Shown: positions 12,062 through 21,954 of the stretch, in pieces
How the letters are laid out: each line of letters begins with the position of its first letter
How positions within the stretch are numbered: the stretch's first letter is position 1
Assembly: GCA_026182355.1 (NCBI GenBank)
Contig: JAPFBL010000049.1
Span: forward strand, 186,001-250,000
DNA length: 64,000 nucleotides
Direction: 5' to 3'
Origin: Hermatobates lingyangjiaoensis
Taxonomy: Eukaryota > Arthropoda > Insecta > Hemiptera > Hermatobatidae
Translations under genes and position numbers: made by a program
Notes under the pieces: generated by a model
Databases searched by the model: none
Told to the model about the DNA's origin: nothing
What the model saw: the letters and a program-made list of their open reading frames with translations, nothing else

Positions 12062-12985
12062 CGAGGTGTATAAATAAAGTAGTGAGACTGCCAACGTCGC
12101 TTTCGATCTGGCAACGCATGAGACGCGTGGCCTTGAGTAGCGTCAGGTACACGTGTGATGCGCCTCCAGTATGAATCTGAACTCGCCACAGTCATTTGTT
12201 TGTCCGTAGCGTTGGTTTTCGTGAAATGGTTTTTTCTTGAGCGTTTTAAAAATGAGTGACCTCAAAGTTGAGCAGCGGTGTGCAATCAAATTTTGCTTCA
12301 GACTTGGACATAATGCAACCGAAACTTTTGAAAAACTTCAGGAGGCCTATGGAGAACGTGTTTTATCAAGGGCACAGGTTTTTCGGTGGTTTAAGGAATT
12401 TTCAGAAGGAAGAGAGTCGATTGAAGATGAACCACGAAGCGGAAGGCCTTCAAGTGCAAACACCGATGAAAATGTCAACAGAGTACGGAACCTTGTGCGT
12501 TCAGATCGACGCTTGACAGTCAGAATGATCGGGGAACAGTTGAATTTGAATCACACCTCCGTTCATCACATTTTGACCAATGAATTGGAGATGAGAAAAA
12601 TCACGACAACGCGCCCTGTCACACTGCCATCTCAATTCCGAAAAGAAAACGAGTTTTTGGCCAGTAAAAACATTCCTGTTGCTCCTCAGCCTCCTTATTC
12701 ACCAGGCTTGAGTCCTTGTGACTTTTTCCTCTTCCCGAGATTGAAAAATCACCTCAAGGGAACTCATTTCGGGACACTACAAAACATACAAACTGCTGTA
12801 ACCGACCAGCTGAAGGCCATTCCAGAATCCGAGTTCCAGCAATGCTACAATGATTGGAAGGACCGTCTCCAGCGCTGTGTGGCTTCCAAAGGGAACTATT
12901 TTGAAGGTGACAATATCACATTGTAATTATATTTGAATAGAAAATTTAAAAAAAATCAGTCTCACTACTTTATTTACACACCTCG
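12062..12985 (+). mobile_element. Mariner element, internally deleted (924 bp)
   Basis: Terminal inverted repeats of about 28 bp (left CGAGGTGTATAAATAAAGTA, right its near-perfect inverse at 12957-12985) are flanked by TA on both sides. Full mariners are about 1.3 kb, so about 0.35 kb is missing. The transposase frame inside is open but lacks the middle of the catalytic domain. The element could still be mobilised through its ends by a complete relative. Confidence 0.92.
12252..12926 (+). pseudogene. Mariner transposase with in-frame internal deletion
   Basis: This is an open frame of 224 residues; full mariner transposases are about 345. The ATG at 12252 is chosen because it starts the usual MSDLKVEQRCAIKF sequence. 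Residues 1-110 hold the paired helix-turn-helix domain that binds the element ends, with the linker PRSGRPS at about residue 60. After about residue 118 the sequence jumps directly to FLASKNIPVAPQPPYSPGL. The first catalytic aspartate and the second (in the HDNA motif) are lost, while the third survives in SPCDFFLFP. The C-terminus (EGDNITL) is intact. With two of three catalytic residues missing it cannot cut DNA, but it may still bind inverted repeats. The frame was preserved across the deletion and has no stops, suggesting a recent event. Confidence 0.9.
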
Positions 12986-12987
12986 TA

Positions 12988-13411
12988 TATTTCAGAAATT
13001 TCAGCAAATACTTCTGTTGACATTTCGAAATTCAATGTATACTAATACAAGAATAACAAAATGTATGTTCAGTACAAAATTTGCAAATTCCCTTCTCGGA
13101 AATCTAGCTTAATTATTCATTATTGCTGAAGATTCATTTTGGACGTGATCGGAGATGTATTTTATTAATATAGTTTCTAGTAATAAATACTAGTAATGAA
13201 CATTTATTCTTCTAGTATTACATTTGTCACAACAGTAACTTATCTCACACAATGGACGTTAAACTAGTTTTCTATATATTAGAAATTACAGAAAATGTTT
13301 TTTTAATTCATTATACTAATAATAGATGTTCTTTATTTCGTCACATACCGACTTAAATATAACAGGTTGATAATATGCTTAAGCTACTTCTGATTAACTT
13401 GTAATAATATG
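12988..13411. other. AT-rich spacer, nothing recognised
   Basis: No coding region or repeat was identified between the mariner element and the 74-bp array. Confidence 0.5.
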
Positions 13412-14520
13412 CATCCAAACCAGATACAACTTAATCATATGAGCCTATTAAATATGTTCAAAATGAAATGCCACACCCTGAAGAACATCCAAACCAGATA
13501 CAGCTTAATCATATGAGCCTATGAAATATGTTCAAAATGGAATGCCACACCCTGAAGAACATCCAAACCAGATACAGCTTAATCATATGAGCCTATTCAA
13601 TATGTTCAAAATGGAATGCCACACACTGAAGAACATCCAAACCAGATACAGCTTAATCATATGAGCCTATTAAATATGTTCAAAATGGAATGCCACACAC
13701 TGAAGAACATCCAAACCAGATACAGCTTAATCATATGAGCCTATTAAATATGTTCAAAATGGAATGCCACACACTGAAGAACATCCAAACCAGATACAGC
13801 TTAATCATATGAGCCTATTAAATATGTTCAAAATGGAATGCCACACACTGAAGAACATCCAAACCAGATACAGCTTAATCATATGAGCCTATTAAATATG
13901 TTCAAAATGGAATGCCACACACTGAAGAACATGCAAACCAGATACAGCTTAATCATATGAGTTTATCAAGTATGTTCAAAATGGAATGCCACACACTGAA
14001 GAACATCCCAACGAGATACAGATTAATCATATGAGCCTATTAAATATGTTCAAAATGAAAGCCACAAACTGAAGAACATCCAAACCAGATACAGCTTAAT
14101 CATATGAGCCTATTAAATATGTTCAAAATGGAATGCCACACACTGAAGAACATCCAAACCAGATACAGCTTAATCATATGAGCTTATCAAGTATGTTCAA
14201 AATGGAATGCCACACACTGAAGAACATCCCAACGAGATACAGATTAATCATATGAGCCTATTAAATATGTTCAAAATGAAAGCCACACACTGAAGAACAT
14301 CCAAACCAGATACAGCTTAATCATATGAGCCTATTAAATATGTTCAAAATGAAATGCCACACACTGAAGAACATCCAAACCAGATACAGCTTAATCATAT
14401 GAGCCTATTAAATATGTTCAAAATGAAATGCCACACACTGAAGAACATCCAAACCAGATACAGCTTAATCATATGAGCCTATTAAATATGTTCAAAATGA
14501 AATGCCACACACTGAATAAC
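13412..14520. repeat. Satellite array, 15 units of 74 bp
   Basis: Units begin CATCCAAACCAGATACAGCT and contain ATCATATGAGCC and ATGTTCAAAATGGAATGCC. Spacing is 74 bp, with 73 bp where AAATGAAAGCC has lost a base. Most units are nearly identical. Units starting near 13930 and 14004 share rare changes (TATCAAGTATG, then CCCAACGAGATACAGATT) with those near 14151 and 14225, so a block of three units was duplicated. There is no conserved open frame. Confidence 0.97.
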
Positions 14521-14849
14521 ATCTATTAATAGATTGAATCCAAAAGTACTGTCAGCAATTTGTAATGTAGAGAGAACTAGATTACTGTCCGTTTTATGAC
14601 ACAATTATTCTACTTAAGACCTGTGTCAGTGAAAGAAAAACATATTCACTAGTAGTATTAGTATTACGTTACTAACAAACTAACTTTGCCATAACGTAGG
14701 AATCAAAATGATATATAACAACATTCATAATGCCATTAAAATAATTAGCACACCTGAACAAAATTTACAACAAAACTTCCTTTAAACTCATTGTATGGTT
14801 ATATAATTCTATCTTCCTTGCATACTGCCTCATTGTCAGGATATTGTTA
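14521..14849. other. AT-rich spacer, nothing recognised
   Basis: No features were identified between the satellite and the SINE tail. Confidence 0.4.
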
Positions 14850-14908
14850 TGTTAGGTTGCCATGGCAGTCTCTCAAGGGCGCACACATAGGCTCTTTATG
14901 TTATCAAA
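14850..14908 (-). mobile_element. SINE 3'-end fragment
   Basis: GTTAGGTTGCCATGGCAGT followed by a block resembling CAAGGGCGCACACATAGGC matches the 3' end of the SINE at 22651-22966 in the same orientation. The rest of the SINE is missing; a PLE terminal piece follows directly. Confidence 0.6.
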
Positions 14909-15058
14909 TGACTCTGACGATGACCGCTTGTTACGGTTGAAAGATCTTGGTCTTTCTTCTCTTTTTTTATTGTGGTTTAGATATTGATTTTTATTTCTTG
15001 TGTTTATGGTGAAATCTTGTTATGAAATGAAGTATTTAATATAAAGAGAACATTAGCC
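14909..15058 (+). mobile_element. PLE terminal fragment, type A
   Basis: The type A end is recognised by GACTCTGACGA...GACCGCTTGTTACGG, then TATTGTGGTTTAGATATTGA and GTGTTTATGGTGAAATCTTG. The same order occurs at 16800, 21310, 32023 and 37267. It is non-coding. Confidence 0.6.
14910..14952 (+). ncRNA. Hammerhead-like motif, type A
   Basis: Stem I GACT at 14910-14913 and its partner GGTC at 14949-14952 (one G-T pair). CTGACGA at 14914-14920, an extra T, stem II GACCG/CGGTT around loop CTTGTTA, GAAA at 14939-14942, palindrome GATC, then TT. All core boxes are present apart from the one-base insertion before stem II. Confidence 0.45.
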
Positions 15059-15059
15059 T

Positions 15060-15932
15060 GGAGTTTTTTTTTTAATTATTATTTAAATTGCGATATATCC
15101 TGTACATTACTTGGTAAATTTGTATTACATGTTTTAGCTGTATAATATAAGAAAGTTCTCGGAGCGATTCTTAGTTCCAGGTAGAAGAATGTCACTTTGA
15201 ACTCTAATATACTACTGTGTGGTACTGTGTTCAATAATACTGTGACATCAATAGATTTATTTATAACAAGAAATTGTTTCATTGAATTAAATTATATGAA
15301 ACACTGGAATGATCAGGATCACGATTTCGTCGTTCCAGGTGTAATTTTACACTTCCACATGTGGAAGTTAATGTAATGTAACTATTTATATTACATAGCA
15401 AATTTCCCCTAATAAGTTATTTGGATTATGAAACACACTATTATTTTAAATATTGTTTGAAACCACTTAAAGTGATAAATTAAATATAATTATAAACATT
15501 TAATTAAGCTTATACATTGGTAGTAATTATTATTTTATTTTATTTATAATTAATTGGAACGAGTTATGGAAACGTAGGTTAATATAATCAGTTTTATTTA
15601 TCAGCATGGAAGAAAACAACAGTATATATCCCACTGCATATATGTAGGTATGTGATAACATTCTTACATACAAGTGCTTGTCGAATTAAAATGGTTCTGG
15701 GCCAAAGTTGAGGAAGACCTATTGACAAAAGAATAATTTCCGTGAGTACGTGACAGATTAATAACTAAACAATCTATGTACAAATAATTTTAAATTATCG
15801 TAGTATTCGAAGGATATGATTCAACTAATGGTCATTTGTCTCGGCTTAAACCAAAGCTTGCTTGTGTAATCATGTCTGTTTTGTGGGAAATACTTACTTA
15901 AATACTTAAGCCTTATAATACATAAAATAACT
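15060..15932. other. AT-rich stretch with an 18-bp perfect palindrome
   Basis: The only notable structure is ACTTCCACATGTGGAAGT at 15351-15368, a perfect palindrome. The open frame at 15079-15282 (minus) has no recognised domain. Confidence 0.4.
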
Positions 15933-16140
15933 CTGTTTCCTCGCTTTTTTCTTTCTGATGTGGTATTTTTCTTTTCAGACACCACATCAGGTCTTTCATT
16001 TCACAAGGTTCAGCATGAATAAGACTCTGACAAAGACTACTTGTTTTGGTTGTAAAGTCTTGGTCATATTGATGAATATTTTCTTTGGTATAGATGTTAA
16101 TTTTTATTTGATGTCTTTATTGTAAAATCCTAATAATATC
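15933..16140 (+). mobile_element. PLE terminal fragment, type A, decayed
   Basis: It contains GACTCTGACAAAGACTAC and TTGTTTTGGTTG, a diverged version of the type A motif. The stem II arms have changed to ACTA/TGGT and still pair. An upstream hairpin, CTGATGTGGT/ACCACATCAG at about 15954-15990, is extra to the other copies. Confidence 0.45.
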
Positions 16141-16566
16141 GACGTTAAATACGTAAATGTTGTCCTTCAAGTACAAAAAAAAAAGCCGCAAATGCGGAAT
16201 AACATCAAACAAAAAATTACATGTTTATTAGAAGTTTAACTTTTTGCTGTTACATAATATAGTGCATTATTTTGTCTAATATTTTTATAATGACAATAGT
16301 ACTGTTGTTAATATTCGTAAAAATACTGTGATTCATAGTATCACATAGTAAATGAGTTAGTATAGTAAAAATATTAGTACACATATCTCTATTACTTTAT
16401 TACTGTAATAATAATGATATTAATTATAAAACCAATGTCAATTGAATTATTGTTATACTGCTGTAGATATTCAGAATGAAAATAATTTTACCAAAAAAAT
16501 TGTTAAATATTACCTAAAAGGAGAAAGAGATCTAATTGAACATCTTGTTGTGATGTATTATAACAT
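16141..16566. other. AT-rich spacer, nothing recognised
   Basis: No features were identified. Confidence 0.4.
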
Positions 16567-16876
16567 TCATCTTATATATATATATATAAAGATTTCACAT
16601 AAACACGTGAAATAAGGTTGACAGCTAGCGGATAGTTTTTTTACTCTTTCTTACCGTACTCCTTTGTTTCCCCAAACATCCCTTACTGGACATTAGTCCT
16701 TTCCTGCGCTTTCATCCTTTTAAAATAACACTTTTCCCTCCTACTCTTCTCAACCCTTCACCAGATGTTCTCTTCATCTAGTGTTTCAGTTGGGTTTTTG
16801 ACTCTGACGAAGACCGCTTGTTACGGTTGAAAGATCTTAGTCTTGTTTTTCCATTTTCTTATTATGGTTTGATCAT

Positions 16877-16878
<2 letters not shown>
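16567..16878 (+). mobile_element. PLE terminal fragment, type A, with an inverted end piece
   Basis: At 16567-16612 the end signature GATTTCACATAAACACGTG is inverted and abuts a TA tract. From about 16620 a forward copy runs through CCAGATGTTCTCTTCATC, the hammerhead-like motif at 16800-16842 and TTATTATGGTTTGATCATTG, ending in the (TA)n tract at 16880. The upstream part is shared with 26180-26340. The arrangement is two type A ends in opposite orientation. Confidence 0.65.
16800..16842 (+). ncRNA. Hammerhead-like motif, type A, well preserved
   Basis: Stem I GACT/AGTC (16800-16803 with 16839-16842), CTGACGA at 16804-16810, an extra A, stem II GACCG/CGGTT with loop CTTGTTA, GAAA at 16829-16832, palindrome GATC, then TT. 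The known hammerhead order is stem I, CUGANGA, stem II, GAAA, stem III, UH, stem I. Here stem III could form only between two molecules through GATC, as proposed for minimal hammerheads in Penelope-like elements. The extra base may reduce activity. Confidence 0.5.

Positions 16879-16879
<1 letters not shown>

Positions 16880-16924
<45 letters not shown>
16880..16924. repeat. (TA)n microsatellite
   Basis: About 22 TA dinucleotides lie between two PLE terminal pieces. Confidence 0.95.
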
Positions 16925-16926
<2 letters not shown>

Positions 16927-17240
16927 ACCCCATTCGTAAATACTGGTGGTAAATCCATCCACCCCACCTCAGTCAGTAGCTCTTGAGAACCAGGCCCAAG
17001 AGCAGCTACTTCAAACTTCTACTGTATAATGTGTCTTAATACCAACTCCAAAGACTAATAATTTTCTTCTTTGTTTAATTAATCACCCTGAAGATGACTG
17101 GAAGCCAGTCGAAACATGTCGGTTATAACTTAATTAACATTCTCCAACGTTTGGATGAAGGAAAGAAGAAGGTATTCAGAAACCTTGAAAAACTAGTGAA
17201 GAAAATGACATCAGCGAAATACGGTCAGCTGTTCAACGAA
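16925..17240 (+). mobile_element. PLE fragment, type B, between TA tracts
   Basis: This fragment lies between (TA)n tracts at 16880-16924 and about 17241-17263. It has a duplicated CCACCCC phrase at its start, the best hammerhead-like motif in the window at 17085-17123, and then an open stretch reading LDEGKKKVFRNLEKL and KKMTSAKYGQLFNEN, which may be the start of a PLE reading frame. The frame then runs into the TA tract, as in the other PLE pieces. Confidence 0.55.
17085..17123 (+). ncRNA. Hammerhead-like motif, type B, best preserved
   Basis: ACC at 17085-17087 pairs with GGT at 17121-17123 (stem I). CTGAAGA occupies 17088-17094, followed by one extra T. Stem II is six perfect pairs, GACTGG/CCAGTC, around the loop AAG. 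GAAA is at 17111-17114, followed by palindrome CATG, then T and C, which would be the usual UC cleavage dinucleotide. Only the inserted T departs from the canonical core. It could be a structural RNA or a minimal ribozyme acting as a dimer. Confidence 0.6.
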
Positions 17241-17263
17241 AATATATATATATATATATATAT
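17241..17263. repeat. (TA)n tract
   Basis: A short TA tract that breaks the possible PLE reading frame upstream. Confidence 0.9.
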
Positions 17264-17689
17264 TGAACTAAACCTTAAACTGTTGGTCGTAAAGAAAACA
17301 GGGTCAAAATAAATACGTCATTTTTCTCTGTCTGAGAACATGAATAAAATACTTATTTCTGCTGGCATGCCGAACGGCATTTGAAACAATATGAGGTAAC
17401 TTGTACCCAGGTAATATGAGGTATGCAAGAATACAGAATTTGTTGAATTGATATTATTGCAATTTTATATGCAATAGCATACCATTTATTTAACCACTGT
17501 TGATTGAAGTTAACTTTATTGATTTAAGTACATGTGAGTTGTACAAGACTACATACAAATAGTCATCAATGTATTAATTTGTACCTTATTGGAAAGTTCA
17601 TCACTATAAATCTATTCTGAAGAAGTGTTTCAAATCCCAGTACTGTATTGTGTTCATTTTTAGAAAGAGTAGTTACCTGCAAGAATGCC

Positions 17690-18890
17690 TTTGGAAAAAG
17701 TGTTATCCGCAGGTATTAAAGCAGAGGTTTCAATCACGCGGCCGGCCTACCACGTATTTTTTGAGACCCACGAACAGTAGAATTTTACCCGTGAAATTCA
17801 TTAAAATGACGCTGGTTGCTTTTCTAACGGATATTGCAGATCAGCTGAATGCATTAAATTTGAACCATCCAGGTAAAAATCGATGTCCAAATTAAGCAAC
17901 GTCCAAACCGAAGTAAGAAATCATAAAAAAGACTAAATTCTTGATTTTTATTTCACGTGTTTATCGTGAAATTTTGATAAATTAAGCAAATGAGTAAGAG
18001 AAATTTGATTCATTTCACAACCATCCATTATTCATTAGAAAAAGTTGAATCCAAATACTTGAGAGAATATGCAGAGGTTTTCCTTCCTTCAGCAATTTGA
18101 TTTGCGTTTTAAAGACTTTCATGTATTGGAGCCAAAATTTCAACTATTTTGAAAGCCATTTGCTATAGAAATTGACAATATTGGAGAATAATTGCAAATA
18201 GAGTTGGTGGAACTGCAGTGTGATACTATTCTGAAGTAAAAATATGCAGAAGTAGGGATTCCAGAATTCTACGAAAAATGTTTCCTGAGTGATTCTCTGC
18301 TACTTCAAGGGTTTTCCGGACTGTTTGGAAGTCCGAAATTTTTCTCAGAAAAACTTTTCTCAGTCATGAATATTAACAAGTCTGGACTAAGATCGCGGCT
18401 TACTGATGAACATTTGCAAGCATCGCTGAGACTGGTTTCTGCTAATAAATTAAAGCCTAATATTGATGACCTTGTTGATTCAAAACGCTACCAGACGAGT
18501 AGTCAAAACAAAATCTAGACTGATATTCTGATCGAAGTTATTAATTACAAGCTCTGGATAATAAATGGATTTTCTCAAATATAAAAATGTTATTTGTTAT
18601 TATGTTTTTTATTGTTTTTGTTCGATTGGACAATATTTATAAAAAAACGGGGTTATTAAATTTTTTATACTTGCATTTTATGTAATTTTATTAAAGTTCT
18701 GCATTCATAAATGAATTAACTAATGTACTAAATTCACTTTTCCCCTGTTATAATTATACTGTTTTCGTTCGAGTGAATAAAATTTATAAAAAATTGTAAT
18801 TATATTTTTATGTAGGCCTACTTTTTATCATTGGCATAATGCAGCCCTCGGGTTACTGTATAAGTCGGTCCTCGGGGGAATTTGAATTTG
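17690..18890 (+). pseudogene. Decayed hAT transposase, GTF2IRD2/Charlie type
   Basis: Fragments of a domesticated-type hAT transposase occur in order across frameshifts. At about 17818-17870 is FLTDIADQLNALNLN, close to the FLTDIT..LN.LN motif of GTF2IRD2-like proteins. At about 18080-18270 are QQFDLRFKDFHVLEPKF, then LVELQCDTILK and IPEFYEKCF. At about 18350-18518 an open frame gives FSVMNINKSGLRSRLT then DEHLQASLRLVSANKLKP and ends SSQNKI. The last part is the C-terminal hAT dimerisation region. The N-terminal zinc-finger region was not seen, and one or more blocks in the middle are missing. A phrase near 18840-18895 (TGCAGCCCTCGGG, GGTCCTCGGGGG, TTTGAAACCCCATG) resembles the right end of such elements. 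The copy is inactive. A type A PLE tail at about 17930-17985 seems to interrupt it. Confidence 0.75.
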
Positions 18891-18934
18891 AAACCCCATG
18901 TATTAAAGTTTAGTACACAGAATATATTGAAAGT

Positions 18935-19780
18935 AAAATTGAACCACAGTCATAATCAAACATAATAAGTCACAATAAATAATATAGTCATGTTCTCAGG
19001 CATAAATAATAGTCATAGTAATTATTCATAAGTCATTGTCATGTGACATTATTAGTAATACTCATAATCATTACAGTCATATTCATAATTAACAGCAAAG
19101 AGTGACAGCAAGATTCCTAGTCTAAATCATAATCTTGAATCTTATTCATAAGTCAATGTCATATTTGAGTAATGGTTATTAGTCATGAGATCATAGACCA
19201 CAATCATGGTCATAGTTCTAGTTTAATTATGGACATGAGTCATTGTCATAAGACATATATGATGGTTATACTTCATTGTCATGCATATATGCCATAAAAA
19301 TTAGTCATAAGAAATATCCGTAGGTCATTGTCATAGTCAAATCATAGTATGTCAGTTATACAAGTCATAGTCAATGACATATGTTCCAGTCATAAGTTCT
19401 CGCCATTGGTCATAGATTTATAAAAGTCATAAATCATAGTCATAGTCATACGTTATCGTTATAAATTGCAGTCATAAGTCATAATTATCACATGTAGTAG
19501 TAATGAATCATTGACATTAATCAGTGTCATAGTGTATATAGTCATAAGCCTTAGTCATAATTTTAGTAAAAGTAATAGCCATGAACATGTCATATGTCCT
19601 AGCATTTAGACATAGTCATGTGATCGTAAGAGTCAACAGTCATAGTCATGAGTGTTAACATAAGTCATAACCATGACTATGCCATAATTAATAGCCTCGT
19701 GATAATTAAATGTCATAAATCATAGTCATAGAAATATTTCTCAGTCATAATCATAGTATAATCAAATTACTTATGATCAT
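18935..19780. repeat. Diffuse CATAGT / AGTCATA-rich tract
   Basis: For about 850 bp, words such as AGTCATA, CATAGTCAT, CATAAGTCAT and GTCATTGTCAT recur every 6-20 bp on the same strand without a fixed period. It looks like an old short-unit tandem repeat scrambled by point mutations and slippage. There are no open frames. Each ATGAC/GTCAT word also brings potential bZIP-like half sites, but nothing else supports regulation. Confidence 0.8.
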
Positions 19781-20635
19781 ACAATTTCTTTCTGTCTTGT
19801 GATATGGACAACTTTAATCATTCTTTTTGAAGGAACTAAATATTCTATTATAATAGCTCCACTAATTCTGACCTAATTTCCATTGATTAATTACTTCAGT
19901 TTTGTTCTAAAATATACTAAAAACTGAAAGAAAAATATATAATAGTTGAGTTAAGTAAAACTCTTATTGATTTATGATTAAAGACATTTGCGGCATATGT
20001 TAGAAAATTCTATGTATAAAGTAGTTAAATAGTAAAAATATCAATATATAATTTTAAACTGTCAATAAGTTAACACAATGTTTGAAAATATGATAAATTA
20101 TTATATTTATAATAAAAGGTATTACAAGAATTTTCAGAATAAAATGAAAGTATGAAATAAAATTCATCAGCCGTAATGAGGCCCTTTCGTTAGGACAAAG
20201 ACAAAACTCTTATAATGCTGTGTCCCTTCATTAAAATCATGTCCAAAGTAAATGCTTGGTATTATGATTTCTGATTTTGAAACAGCAGGAAAACATGAAT
20301 ATAGAATAAATATAACAAACCTCTTCAAACATAATTTTTTTCTGTTATTTAATTGAATATTTCAAGACGTAGTTACTTGGTGGCTTGAGAGTTGCCTTAA
20401 TGACTAAACGAATGAAATATACTATATTGAAACAAAAATTCAATATTTTAAAAAAATTGAAGTTTTTTTCTACCCTCATCATTAGCCTAAGCAACTCCCT
20501 TATAACAGTGGATCACACGTAATGACTACTGAAATAATTTATTTATTACAATATTAATTAGGCGTTTTTTTTTTAAATTTAAAAAGGCGCGCAGTATAGT
20601 GTAACACATCATCAATTAGCTGCAGTAAATTTCTG
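19781..20635. other. AT-rich stretch without recognised features
   Basis: No coding region, inverted repeat or array was identified. Confidence 0.5.
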
Positions 20636-20913
20636 TCACATATATATACGGTCGCTTCACAAGTGGGCTTGGTTGTCCCTATCTCTAATCTCCTGATGAC
20701 AGTTCAATCAAAAGGTAGAGACTGTAAGTGTGTCCGTCCCCTACTCTGTACCTACAGTTTACTGTGAAATATATAATATATATACTTGAAATAAACTATG
20801 ACACATAGAAAGAGACATAACAAATACCCACTTTTCAAGACATCGACCGTCCTGGCAGTAGTCTTCAGGAGAAGAAGTGAACTGACGGAGGGACGACAGT
20901 AAATATGTATATG

Positions 20914-20950
<37 letters not shown>
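20636..20950. mobile_element. PLE terminal fragments around a TA tract
   Basis: At 20680-20740 a forward piece reads TCTCCTGATGACAGTTCAATC and then GAGACTGTAAGTGTGT, related to the type E ends at 36974 and 47253. At 20830-20890 an inverted piece with CTGAAGACTACTGCCAGG (minus strand) follows, related to 36755. The (TA)n tract at 20920-20948 ends the cluster. The GAAA box of the forward piece has decayed. Confidence 0.5.
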
Positions 20951-20952
<2 letters not shown>

Positions 20953-21213
20953 TGTTGTAAGCCTCCTTAGTTGCTAGACTGACCGCTAAGGGTTAGAGAA
21001 TTATATTATATAACCTTACCATTTAAAGAGTAAAATAATCTTAAATTTCGTTTACTTTCAGGTAAACTATTTTCATTCTTGTTTCCACTCGTATATATTG
21101 TATTGTATAATCATTATATAACTCTTCATGAAATATATTCTTACATATCAGCAATTGAATTTAAACGTTTAATATTGAGACTAGTTCATCTCCCTATCCC
21201 AAGCATCCATCTC

Positions 21214-21221
21214 ATTCTCTC

Positions 21222-21287
<66 letters not shown>
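21214..21287. repeat. (CT)n microsatellite
   Basis: About 35 CT dinucleotides with one interruption (CTCA), ending in CTAGAG directly before a type A PLE end. Confidence 0.95.
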
Positions 21288-21291
21288 GAGA

Positions 21292-21432
21292 AAACCCAGT
21301 TGAGTTTTTGACTCTGACGAAGACCGCTTCTTACGGTTGAAAAATCTTAGTCTTGTTTTCCCATTTTCTTATTGTGGCTTGATCATTGATTGTTATTTCA
21401 CGTGTTTATGTGAAATCTTATATATATATATA
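21292..21432 (+). mobile_element. PLE terminal fragment, type A
   Basis: It runs from CCCAGTTGAGTTTTTGACTC through the hammerhead-like motif and TTATTGTGGCTTGATCATTG to GTTTATGTGAAATCTTA, where it joins (TA)n. The junction is the same as in the copies near 16585 and 32125. Confidence 0.65.
21310..21352 (+). ncRNA. Hammerhead-like motif, type A
   Basis: GACT/AGTC stem I, CTGACGA at 21314-21320, an extra A, stem II GACCG/CGGTT (loop CTTCTTA) and GAAA at 21339-21342. The palindrome has mutated from GATC to AATC. Otherwise it is as in the copy at 16800. Confidence 0.4.
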
Positions 21433-21680
21433 TTCACTTGATAAACGGAAAGACGATCCAAACTGGACATAATAACAGTTCAAAATTGAAGATAGGTAAC
21501 ATAGAAAGTAAAGAAACACACTTACAAACTCAAAGTTTCGGGCAATCCGTCTTTAGGAGAAAAGAGAAAGGGAGACCAAGTATGTTGCAACGTGATTTCT
21601 TTAATTTCTTTACTCTCTGTTTTTTTACTTTCTGTGCTATCTATCTTCAATTTTGAACTGTTATATATATATATATATAT
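21433..21680. mobile_element. Inverted pair of PLE ends (hairpin)
   Basis: AACAGTTCAAAATTGAAGAT at about 21473 is inverted as ATCTTCAATTTTGAACTGTT at about 21643-21662, with TTTCTTTACT-type sequence pairing inside. The inner part carries a minus-strand box resembling CUAAAGA...GAAAC. (TA)n tracts flank both sides. Confidence 0.55.
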
Positions 21681-21724
21681 GAACGTATAAGCCACAAGGA
21701 AAAAGTAAAAAACACAGAGAATAT

Positions 21725-21760
21725 GCTCTAAGGCCTTTCAATTGTATGTCATCAGAGAGC
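21725..21760 (-). ncRNA. Hammerhead-like motif, type C, decayed stem II
   Basis: On the minus strand: GCTCT, CTGATGA, an 9-nt poorly pairing stem II region, GAAA, palindrome GGCC, TT, AGAGC. Stem I (GCTCT/AGAGC) is perfect. Confidence 0.35.
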
Positions 21761-21888
21761 AACTGATGAATAAAAATTTATATGAATGATAAAAAATATT
21801 TAAAATATTTAAAAATATAAAAATCAAAATAACACTTGATGTAATAGATGGATTAATTTACCCACAATGAAACTAATTTGGAAACAAG

Positions 21889-21924
21889 GCTCTAAGGCCT
21901 TTCGTCAACACATCGTCAGAGAGC
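21889..21924 (-). ncRNA. Hammerhead-like motif, type C
   Basis: On the minus strand: GCTCT (21924-21920), CTGACGA (21919-21913), extra T, short stem II GT..AC, GAAA (21903-21900), palindrome GGCC, TT, AGAGC. It lies just downstream of the PLE GIY-YIG remnant and in the same direction, linking the motif physically to a PLE. This orientation is also sense relative to the Ih transcript. Confidence 0.5.
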
Positions 21925-21954
21925 AAGTGAACTAAAAAATAATAAATACTTGTT

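Noticed and set aside
13412..14520. CRISPR array
   Set aside because: Units are identical along their whole 74 bp, with no variable spacers, and the sequence is eukaryotic.
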